Shown here one piece after another: positions 15,030 through 20,852 of a stretch of 44,057 nucleotides of DNA. Under the pieces are notes generated by a model. The model worked only from the letters and a program-made list of their open reading frames with translations, searched no databases and was not told where the DNA came from. Source of the DNA: a virus. Each line of letters begins with the position of its first letter. The first letter of the stretch is position 1. The translations under genes and the position numbers were made by a program. The stretch is from positions 1-44,057 of IMG/VR virus record IMGVR_UViG_3300005600_000047; one strand, written 5' to 3'.

Positions 15030-15614
15030 ATGGCTGAAGTCAAACGTTACCAAACGCCGGTATTCCGGCTCTCATTCCCCAACCTGTTCACAGCCCAGTC
15101 GTTCGACGGCGGAGAACCCAAATACGGGTGCTCGGCGGTCTTCACTCCTGCGGACTTCAACGATCGCGAGAAGAAGCTCTGGTCGGCCCTCATGAAGGCC
15201 GCTGACGAAGAGTGTCGCGGTCGGTTCCGGAAAGGGGTCAAAGAGATGCCGGCGAACTTCAAGTTCGGCATGCGCGATGGGGCCGAGAAGGCCGACCTGG
15301 AGGGCTACGGCGACGGGACCAAGTTCTGTTCCCTGTCCACCAAGATGCGCCCAGGGGTGATCGATCGCAACAAAGACAAAGTCGGCCCGGAAGAAGGCAA
15401 CGACGATGAGATCTATCCCGGCTGTTACTGCCGGGCCACGGTCACGATCTACTCCTACGACAACAAGTCGAAGGGCATCGCGTTCGGCCTGATGAACGTG
15501 CAGAAGGTCCGAGACGGCGAGCGACTGGACAGTCGCACTGACGCTGCCGAGGACTTCGACGATGACCTCCCTGAGGAGGAACTCGACGACGCAACCGAGG
15601 ACTTCCTGGACTAA
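15030..15614 (+). CDS. DUF2815 ssDNA-binding protein
   Basis: A 194-residue protein that matches the DUF2815 phage single-stranded DNA-binding family: TPVFRLSFPNLFTAQSF at the N-terminus, EPKYGCSAVFTPADF, the middle YGDGTKFCSLSTKMRPG, and IYPGCYCRATVTIYSYDNKS near residues 133-152. The C-terminal 25 residues are an acidic tail containing DFDDDLPEEEL and ending EDFLD, like the protein-interaction tip of SSB. It would coat ssDNA at the fork and recruit partners. Its gene sits upstream of the polymerase with a good Shine-Dalgarno (AAAGGAAGATAGAG) and is followed by a strong terminator. Confidence 0.9.
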   Translation: MAEVKRYQTPVFRLSFPNLFTAQSFDGGEPKYGCSAVFTPADFNDREKKLWSALMKAADEECRGRFRKGVKEMPANFKFGMRDGAEKADLEGYGDGTKFCSLSTKMRPGVIDRNKDKVGPEEGNDDEIYPGCYCRATVTIYSYDNKSKGIAFGLMNVQKVRDGERLDSRTDAAEDFDDDLPEEELDDATEDFLD

Positions 15615-15640
15615 TCCCCTCCCCCCAAGGTCCAGGGATA

Positions 15641-15677
15641 GAAGCCGGCGCTCCCCCTAGCGCCGGCTTCGCTTTTT
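15641..15677 (+). terminator. Rho-independent terminator
   Basis: A perfect 12-bp stem (GAAGCCGGCGCT / AGCGCCGGCTTC) with loop CCCCCT, followed by GCTTTTT. It ends the transcript carrying the DUF2815 gene, 27 nt after its stop codon, and is intrinsically strong. Confidence 0.92.
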
Positions 15678-15725
15678 GTTAGCATTCTCCCCGCATAATG
15701 TCTCTGCCAACATAAGGAGACAGAC

Positions 15726-15866
15726 ATGGCCAAGCGAACAGCAGACCTCCTCGAGCTCGTACGCTCCGAGGGCTGGACAGCCCGGGTGAAAGCAGGCTAC
15801 AACACCCTCAGCCAAACCGAGCGAGCCGTCCTCAAGGACATGATGGAGTTGCCGCTCTTTCGTTAA
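15726..15866 (+). CDS. Small hypothetical protein (46 aa)
   Basis: A short ORF with AAGGAGACAGAC immediately upstream of ATG 15726. It reads MAKRTADLLELVRSEGWTAR and ends MMELPLFR. Predicted entirely helical, basic at the N-terminus, with no recognised family. It lies between the strong terminator and the tmRNA gene, so it probably has its own promoter in the short AT-richer gap at 15678-15714 (a CATAAT box is present, without a convincing -35). Its transcript may read into the tmRNA. Confidence 0.6.
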   Translation: MAKRTADLLELVRSEGWTARVKAGYNTLSQTERAVLKDMMELPLFR

Positions 15867-15876
15867 CACTGGGTTA

Positions 15877-15970
15877 CCCTACGACTACTCGCAGCGTAGG
15901 GTGTCAGCGTGTTTGATGAAATCAGACTGAAACGTTCAGGACGCGGGGGCAGTACCCGCCGCCTCCACCA
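15877..15970 (+). ncRNA. ssrA: tmRNA acceptor piece of a permuted two-piece ssrA gene
   Basis: The 3' acceptor part of a tmRNA. It ends CCGCCGCCTCCACCA at 15970. Its T-arm analogue is a GCGGG/CCCGC stem around a 7-nt GGCAGTA loop. The 3' strand GCCTCC pairs with the GGGGGC that opens the coding piece 78 nt downstream, giving a six-pair acceptor stem with G-T at the third pair, the alanine identity element. A 7-bp hairpin (CCCTACG at 15877-15883 with CGTAGGG at 15895-15901) marks the probable 5' part; the true processed end is uncertain. The gene order (acceptor first, coding second) is that of alphaproteobacterial two-piece tmRNAs. The GGCAGTA loop differs from the usual TTCRANT and, as I recall, is typical of that lineage. 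Confidence 0.88.
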
Positions 15971-16047
15971 TCTACACATGGCGCAGTCGTGACGGCGGCT
16001 GTAGGTGCCGTTGAACCTGCTCTTGTGAGTGTCCGTGTGTAGTTGAT
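15971..16047 (+). other. Intervening segment of the permuted tmRNA precursor
   Basis: These 77 nt join the acceptor 3' end to the coding 5' end and would be removed by processing. CTACACATGG just after the CCA pairs with CCGTGTGTAG just before the coding piece (10 pairs, one G-T), extending the acceptor stem so that the precursor folds as one tRNA-like domain. This is the expected structure for permuted ssrA. Confidence 0.8.
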
Positions 16048-16220
16048 GGGGGCGAAATAGGATCGACTGGCGCGTAGGCGAGATGGAGAGCACGGGATGA
16101 CCGCCTGATAGGTCAACAACCATAACTGCAAACGACAACTTCGAGCAGTCTGCGGAATTCGCCATCGCGGCGTAACCGAACGGGGTGCAGGGGACCGACC
16201 TGGCAACAGAAAGTCCCCAT
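16048..16220 (+). ncRNA. ssrA: tmRNA coding piece with tag reading frame
   Basis: Starts GGGGGCGAAATAGGATCGAC, the tmRNA 5' signature (acceptor strand plus D-analogue GGATCGAC). After a structured stretch the resume codon GCA lies at 16128 in the context AACTGCAAACGAC, as in other tmRNAs. The tag is ANDNFEQSAEFAIAA followed by TAA at 16173-16175, in the style of alphaproteobacterial tags (A)ANDN...AA. The 3' part closes with a GGGGAC/GTCCCC stem at 16190-16195 and 16213-16218, taken as the end. Ala-charged two-piece tmRNA with SmpB rescues stalled ribosomes and tags the product for ClpXP-type proteolysis. No SmpB gene is in the window, so host SmpB is presumed. Confidence 0.9.
16128..16175 (+). 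other. tmRNA tag reading frame (ANDNFEQSAEFAIAA)
   Basis: Fifteen codons plus TAA, read from resume codon GCA. With the alanine from the charged tmRNA, the added peptide is A-ANDNFEQSAEFAIAA. ANDN at the start is the SspB/SmpB-lineage pattern. The C-terminal Ala-Ala is what ClpX recognises. The ending I-A-A replaces the usual L-A-A or V-A-A. Confidence 0.85.
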
Positions 16221-16267
16221 GTTTGTACAGGCAGGCGTAGGGGGGTCCGCCTTGAAAAGGCCCTCCA

Positions 16268-16678
16268 ATGCGAGGCCCAATGAACAAGACCCTAACCGCA
16301 CTCCTAATCCTGGCCATCGGCATCATGATGCTCGTGGTCGTCTCCCCAGTCCGCGCCCAGTTACTTGAAGATCCGCCCTCGGTCGGCGACACCATGATCT
16401 CATTCGCCTACTGCGCCAGGGAAGAGGATGCCCAGCGGATTGCCGCGGCCGGGGCAATGGGCAGCGACGCCGACTACATCGCCATCATGACTGACCCCCA
16501 GGCCACCTGCCTGGACTCCCGCCTATTCGAGGGCGTTCCCCCTGTTCATGTCGTGTTACTAGAAAGGGTATTCCAGTCCATCCTACCGGGCGGCGAGGTC
16601 GTCCAGTTCTGGCTGGCGATGGATCAATTCGGCAACGTGGCCTATATCTGGGGCGTGGTGCCAAGCCTGGAGGCTTAG
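16268..16678 (+). CDS. Secreted hypothetical protein with signal peptide
   Basis: A 136-residue protein with a typical Sec signal peptide: a basic start (MRGPMNK or, from ATG 16280, MNK), a hydrophobic core LLILAIGIMMLVVV and a cleavage site near SPVRA-Q. The mature part is about 105 residues, mostly neutral, with two cysteines (AYC and ATC) that could form a disulfide, and a C-terminal LAMDQFGNVAYIWGVVP. It would act in the periplasm. No family is recognised. A role in blocking superinfection or altering the envelope is possible. AAGG lies 7-8 nt before ATG 16268. It follows the tmRNA gene by about 50 nt. Confidence 0.65.
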   Translation: MRGPMNKTLTALLILAIGIMMLVVVSPVRAQLLEDPPSVGDTMISFAYCAREEDAQRIAAAGAMGSDADYIAIMTDPQATCLDSRLFEGVPPVHVVLLERVFQSILPGGEVVQFWLAMDQFGNVAYIWGVVPSLEA

Positions 16679-16680
16679 AC

Positions 16681-17016
16681 ATGAAAACGCTCTTACTTGC
16701 CTATGGCATCATCTTCTTGCTGGTCCTGACATTCGCTGTCGAGGCCCAGGGACAGACCCGTGAACAGTACCCTCAAGTGCGAGATAGGCACAGATGCGAG
16801 CGTCCAGTCCATGTGCAACCGCGACAATATCCTCGGGTATACACAAACAGGAGAGAAGACAGTGAGCATCGGTACCAACCACGCCGCACGAGGGCAACTG
16901 AGGTCCTTTGTCGAGCGCGTCGAGCGTCTGCAGACAGAGATCGACGATCTCAATGGGGACAAGAAGGAAGTCTTCGCAGAGGCGAAAGCCAACGGCTACG
17001 ACGTCCCAACCCTTAA
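16681..17016 (+). CDS. Doubtful ORF: signal peptide followed by out-of-character tail
   Basis: The ORF begins right after the 16678 stop with MKTLLLAYGIIFLLVLTFAV, a convincing signal peptide (cleavage near EAQG). Beyond about residue 26 it becomes Arg-rich with poor codon bias and shares DNA with the GapR-like frame from 16862 on. In the GapR frame the stretch 16760-16861 is open and reads better. This could be a short secreted peptide whose 3' half has decayed, or the site of a frameshift. The signal peptide is believable, but the full 111 residues are not. Confidence 0.3.
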   Translation: MKTLLLAYGIIFLLVLTFAVEAQGQTREQYPQVRDRHRCERPVHVQPRQYPRVYTNRREDSEHRYQPRRTRATEVLCRARRASADRDRRSQWGQEGSLRRGESQRLRRPNP

Positions 17017-17143
17017 GAAGGTAATCCAGCGACGCAAGGCGGACAAGAGTGCAGTCGAGGAGCAGGACGCCCTGCTTGACCTGTACGAAGGCGCCCTCCT
17101 GGGTATCTCCCAAGACGACAAAGACGACGACTTCCTTGATTGA
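16862..17143 (+). CDS. GapR/DUF2312-like DNA-binding protein
   Basis: A 93-residue protein when started at GTG 16862 (AGGAG 8 nt upstream). It matches the alphaproteobacterial DUF2312/GapR family along its length: RGQLRSFVERVERLQTEIDD, then KKEVFAEAKANGYDVPTLKK and VIQRRKADKSAVEEQDALLD, the coiled coil plus short helices by which GapR dimers clamp DNA. GapR binds overtwisted, AT-rich DNA ahead of forks and polymerases and assists topoisomerases. A fork-associated role for the phage copy is inferred. Unlike the host family it ends with an acidic DDKDDDFLD tail. The polymerase gene starts within its stop codon (TGATG), so the two are translationally coupled. An alternative GTG at 16760 would add 34 residues. 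Confidence 0.85.
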   Translation: MSIGTNHAARGQLRSFVERVERLQTEIDDLNGDKKEVFAEAKANGYDVPTLKKVIQRRKADKSAVEEQDALLDLYEGALLGISQDDKDDDFLD

Positions 17144-19506
17144 TGGAAGAACGCGCCACCATAGACTTTGAGACCAGGTCCGTATGCGACCTGAAGAAGC
17201 ACGGCTCGTGGATCTACTCCAAGCACCCGACGACGCAGGCGATGTGCCTCTCGTACCGGCTTCCGTTCTGGCCTGAGGGAAAGGTCGGACGCTGGAACAT
17301 GGCGCATCCACACTGCGGGATCGAAGAGGCCCCTCCCCCACAAGACCTATTCGACTGGATCGAAGCAGGCGGCTTAGTTGAAGCCCACAACGCATTCTTC
17401 GAGAGGGTCATCTGGCTCAACGTCATGGTGGCCCGACACGGCTGGCCCGAGATGCCTCCCCGTCAGTGGCGGTGCTCGGCGGCGAAGGCGAGCATGTGTT
17501 CGCTGCCTCGAGACCTCGAGAACGCCGTCCGGGCCATGGGCCTGCCGATCGAGAAGGATATGGAAGGCCGCAAGCTGATGCTCAAGCTGTGCAAGCCCAG
17601 GCAACCACGCAAGGCGGAGATCCAGGCCTGGATGGAGGCAGAGGGCCTCTCCGGGGACTATCGCAAGTTCAAGCCCAAATTCGTCGAGGCCAATGACCCT
17701 CTATGGCATGAGGAAGAGGCCGACCTCCGGCGCAACTGGGTATACTGTGACCGCGACGTACTGGCCGAGGAGGCGCTCAGCGAGGCAGTTCCGGACCTAC
17801 CTCCCCAGGAGCTGAGGCTCTGGCAGATCGACCAGGACATGAATGAGCGGGGAGTGAGGTTCGACCTCGATCTCGCCCACGCCGCCCTGGAGATGGCCGC
17901 AAACGCCAAGAAGACTTTGAACCGTGAGCTGGAGGAGATGACAGGCATCTCGGCAGCGACGAAGCGCGCCCAGGTCAAGAAGTGGCTGGTCGACAACGAG
18001 GACCTGGACCTGCCCGACACCAAGGCGGAGACCGTCGAATGGTACCTCAAGCGGGAAGAGATGAGTGGCAGGGCGCGACGGGTCGTCGAGATCCTCAAGC
18101 AGGTGAACCGCACCTCGACCCGCAAGTACCAAGCCATCATCGACAAGACGGATCCGGACGATTGGCGTGCCAGGGACCTGCTCATGTATCACGGAGCAGG
18201 CACCGGCCGCTGGACAGGCAAAGGCATCCAGGTCCAGAACCTGCCGAGGGGAAACGTCAAGGACATGGACACGGCCGCGATCGACATCAAGGACGGCCAC
18301 CTCGGCTGGGTCGAAGCCATGTACGGGGACCCGATAGAGTTCCTCTCCGGCGCCCTGCGTGGCACGATCATCCCCGAAGAAGACCATGACCTGATCGTGG
18401 CGGACTACTCCGCGATCGAGGCCAGATGCGTACTGTGGGAAGCCGGCGCCGAGGCGGCGCTCGACGTCTTCCGGTCTGGCGGGGACATCTACTGCGACAT
18501 GGCCACGGGCATCTATGGCTATGAGGTCCGGAAGAAGGAGCACCCAGCAGAGCGCCAGTTCGGCAAGCAGGCCATCCTGGGCCTCGGGTACGGCATGGGC
18601 TTCCTGACGTTCCTGCTCACCTGCCGCAAGTACAACATCCACTTCGGCGTCGAGCAGGTCAAGGGCATCCTGAAGGACCGCTTCGAGAAGTACGTGGAAT
18701 GGGTCGACGACTACCTGTTCCCCAAGCCGTCGGGTGACGCCAAGCGCGATGCTAGCAAGCGGCGACAGGCGAGCAAGGTCCGGCGCCAGCTGACCGACGC
18801 ACGCGAGACGCCCAAGGATATTCTCCACGAACTGGCCCTCATGAAGTATACGGTCGACGTCTACCGGACCCGCTATCCTGAGGTCAAGCAGATGTGGAAA
18901 GACCAGGAAGAGGCCGCGATGGCCGCGGTCCGCGAATGGGAGGCCATCCTGGGAGCCGCCAGGAAAGAGGCGGAAGACGACTGGGCTCTCAGCGGTGAGC
19001 CGATCGACTTCGGCCTCATGCCCTGGGAGAAGGCCGAGTTCAAAGACGCGATCGACGGCCCAGTCAAAGTGGCCGGCAAGATCAAGTGGTATGTCAAGGG
19101 GGGCTTCCTGTGTTGCGAGCTGCCGTCAGGCCGACTGGTGCGCTACAGAGACCCGCACATAAAGCCGACAAAGACGAGCTGGGGTGAGACCAAGGACGGT
19201 CTCCGCTACATGAGTGTGGTGACCGGAGGCAAGTGGGCCAGGACCGGCACATACGGCGGGAAGCTGGTGGAGAACATCACTCAGGCCGTGGCCCGGGACT
19301 TCATGTCGGACGCCACCATCCGGACGGTAGACGAGGGAACGCCCTACCGCGTCATCATGTCAGTCCACGATGAATTGGTGGCGGAGGTGCACAGAGACGA
19401 GGGGTCCCGTCAAGACTTTGAAGAGGTAATGTCAGAGGCACTCCCGTGGGGAGACGGGTGTCCGATCACGGCAGAGGCCGAACGGTACGCCCGCTATAGA
19501 AAGTAG
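17143..19506 (+). CDS. Family A DNA polymerase
   Basis: A 787-residue replicative polymerase. The N-terminal 3'-5' proofreading exonuclease starts with ATIDFETRS (Asp/Glu pair). The polymerase core shows motif A LIVADYSAIEARC (Asp near residue 421), motif B with QFGKQAILGLGYGMGF (O-helix) and motif C IMSVHDELVAEV (His-Asp-Glu near 742-744). There is no 5' nuclease domain, as usual for phage versions. ATG 17143 overlaps the GapR-like stop codon; an alternative TTG at 17140 adds one residue. Together with the DUF2815 protein, primase-helicase and SNF2 helicase it forms a self-sufficient replication set. Confidence 0.95.
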   Translation: MEERATIDFETRSVCDLKKHGSWIYSKHPTTQAMCLSYRLPFWPEGKVGRWNMAHPHCGIEEAPPPQDLFDWIEAGGLVEAHNAFFERVIWLNVMVARHGWPEMPPRQWRCSAAKASMCSLPRDLENAVRAMGLPIEKDMEGRKLMLKLCKPRQPRKAEIQAWMEAEGLSGDYRKFKPKFVEANDPLWHEEEADLRRNWVYCDRDVLAEEALSEAVPDLPPQELRLWQIDQDMNERGVRFDLDLAHAALEMAANAKKTLNRELEEMTGISAATKRAQVKKWLVDNEDLDLPDTKAETVEWYLKREEMSGRARRVVEILKQVNRTSTRKYQAIIDKTDPDDWRARDLLMYHGAGTGRWTGKGIQVQNLPRGNVKDMDTAAIDIKDGHLGWVEAMYGDPIEFLSGALRGTIIPEEDHDLIVADYSAIEARCVLWEAGAEAALDVFRSGGDIYCDMATGIYGYEVRKKEHPAERQFGKQAILGLGYGMGFLTFLLTCRKYNIHFGVEQVKGILKDRFEKYVEWVDDYLFPKPSGDAKRDASKRRQASKVRRQLTDARETPKDILHELALMKYTVDVYRTRYPEVKQMWKDQEEAAMAAVREWEAILGAARKEAEDDWALSGEPIDFGLMPWEKAEFKDAIDGPVKVAGKIKWYVKGGFLCCELPSGRLVRYRDPHIKPTKTSWGETKDGLRYMSVVTGGKWARTGTYGGKLVENITQAVARDFMSDATIRTVDEGTPYRVIMSVHDELVAEVHRDEGSRQDFEEVMSEALPWGDGCPITAEAERYARYRK

Positions 19507-19510
19507 ACAG

Positions 19511-19672
19511 ATGAGAATTCTTGGATCAGTAGCAAAGCACCTCACCTCGGCGATCATTCAGATCGCACTCGCAGGCCTTATCCTATCGGCTGTCATCATC
19601 CATACTGGATACGATGACCGACTGGCTGAAGCCGTCGACGCGTTCGAGCAGGTTGCAGAAGCATTCCAGTAA
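19511..19672 (+). CDS. Small membrane protein (53 aa)
   Basis: A 53-residue ORF, 4 nt downstream of the polymerase stop. It starts MRILGSVAKHLTSAIIQIAL, with one transmembrane helix at about residues 13-31 (IIQIALAGLILSAVII) and a short acidic amphipathic C-terminal helix (AEAVDAFEQVAEAFQ). A ribosome-binding site is weak (AGTAGACAG). Function unknown. The shape (short basic N-terminus, one TM, helical tail) suits a small membrane regulator such as an antiholin. Confidence 0.5.
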   Translation: MRILGSVAKHLTSAIIQIALAGLILSAVIIHTGYDDRLAEAVDAFEQVAEAFQ

Positions 19673-19684
19673 CAGGAGACAGTC

Positions 19685-20026
19685 ATGAAGAATAAGGTCA
19701 CGATTATCGACGACACCTTCCGCGTGAACCGGTGCACGACGATCACCAAGGGAATGAACGACACGGCCATCGAGGCGACGGGCAATCCGCTCGGCCCGGT
19801 TGGATCCCTCATACCATTGAAGTATAAGGGCCAGCAGGTCCAGGACGTCGTCAAGGTCCCAGTCACCTTCGAAGGCCGGCATCTTGAGATTGCAATTCGC
19901 CGCGCCAAGCGCTTCCTCCGGTCTGTGAAGCGGAAGCCACGGGGTGCGCCGCGGCACATCGCTCTGGCCCTGGCCGCCTTCCAGAAGGCAGACCCAGAAG
20001 GCTTCAAGAACGCGGTCACTACGTGA
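19685..20026 (+). CDS. Hypothetical protein
   Basis: A 113-residue protein with ACAGGAGACAGTC before ATG 19685. The N-terminal half looks beta-rich (KVTIIDDTFRVNRCTTIT; KYKGQQVQDVVKVPVTFEG). The C-terminal half is helical and basic (RRAKRFLRSVKRKPRGAPRH), suggesting nucleic-acid binding. No family recognised. It overlaps the next gene by 4 nt. Confidence 0.6.
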   Translation: MKNKVTIIDDTFRVNRCTTITKGMNDTAIEATGNPLGPVGSLIPLKYKGQQVQDVVKVPVTFEGRHLEIAIRRAKRFLRSVKRKPRGAPRHIALALAAFQKADPEGFKNAVTT

Positions 20027-20295
20027 GCTGGCAGGACACGGCAAATGCGAGCTTCGAGATGCTCGGCGGCATATTCCTGTGGCTGAACGTCTTGAGGCTT
20101 TACCGTGACAAGCTCGTCCGCGGTTGGGATTGGAGGGTGATGGTTTTCTTCACTGTCTGGGGCTTCTGGAATTTGTACTACTATCCGCACCTCGACCAGT
20201 GGCTATCATTCGTCGCAGGGGCGTTCATAGCAGTGACCAATGCTGTGTACTTGGCATTGGCCCTCTATTACATACGAAAGGAAAGACAGTCATGA
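20023..20295 (+). CDS. Multi-pass small membrane protein
   Basis: A 90-residue protein, GTG start at 20023, with about three predicted transmembrane helices: MLGGIFLWLNVLRLY, VMVFFTVWGFWNLYYYP and LSFVAGAFIAVTNAVYLALA. Aromatic and Pro positions (NLYYYPHLDQW) resemble small phage/prophage membrane proteins of the PQ-loop/SWEET-like kind, a loose similarity only. It is coupled on both sides (GTGA overlap before, ATGA overlap after). Transport or envelope function is unknown. Confidence 0.6.
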   Translation: MSWQDTANASFEMLGGIFLWLNVLRLYRDKLVRGWDWRVMVFFTVWGFWNLYYYPHLDQWLSFVAGAFIAVTNAVYLALALYYIRKERQS

Positions 20296-20852
20296 CCGAC
20301 ACAAAGCTCTACCAGGTGGAGGACGGCTGGATCGAGACATTCACCGGCCGTCAGTTCCACTTCAACGACCCGACGCCGGACCAGATCGACCTCATGGACA
20401 TTGCGCACGCCCTGTCCCTGCTATGCCGGTATAACGGGCACACCAAGCGGTTCTACTCAGTAGCCGAGCACTCCGTGCTGATCTCACGCTGGTTGCGTGC
20501 CAATGGCCACGAGGCCTTGGCCCTGACCGGGCTGATGCACGATGCGGCGGAAGCCTACATCGGGGACATGCCCCGGCCGATCAAGGTGACGCTGCCCGCC
20601 TTCAAGACCATGGAGACGGCGATCGACACCGCCGTGGCGACGAAGTTCGAGCTCTTCTACCCCTTCCCGGACATCATCAAGGAATGCGACTCCCGCATCC
20701 TGGTGGACGAACGGGCCCAGGTGATGAACTCCAGCCCGCACGAGTGGGGTACTGACCAGCTAGAAGGACTGGGAGTAGCTGTCCACGGCCTGGGGCCGGA
20801 CAGTGCTCGCGATCTGTTTCTTCGCGAGTTCCACGAGCTGACGGAGGCGTAA
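20292..20852 (+). CDS. HD-domain phosphohydrolase (YfbR-like)
   Basis: A 186-residue HD-family protein. The metal-binding residues are visible: His60 in YSVAEHSVLIS, the HD pair His83-Asp84 in LTGLMHDAAEAYIGDMPRPI, and a later Asp in KECDSRILVDE. The order matches YfbR/5'-nucleotidase-type HD enzymes, which dephosphorylate deoxyribonucleoside monophosphates. In this phage it would act on the nucleotide pool, in line with the dCMP deaminase, kinase and TS-family genes downstream. Substrate not proven; a dNTP-triphosphohydrolase role is less likely at this size. Confidence 0.8.
   Translation: MTDTKLYQVEDGWIETFTGRQFHFNDPTPDQIDLMDIAHALSLLCRYNGHTKRFYSVAEHSVLISRWLRANGHEALALTGLMHDAAEAYIGDMPRPIKVTLPAFKTMETAIDTAVATKFELFYPFPDIIKECDSRILVDERAQVMNSSPHEWGTDQLEGLGVAVHGLGPDSARDLFLREFHELTEA

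Noticed and set aside
15877-16220. tmRNA segment as a phage attachment site (attP)
   Set aside because: Attachment sites carry only the 3' end of ssrA; here the whole permuted gene with tag and intervening stem is present and there is no integrase in the window.
15922-16395. 157-codon minus-strand ORF across the tmRNA
   Set aside because: The DNA is explained by the structured tmRNA on the plus strand; the ORF has no motif or ribosome-binding site.
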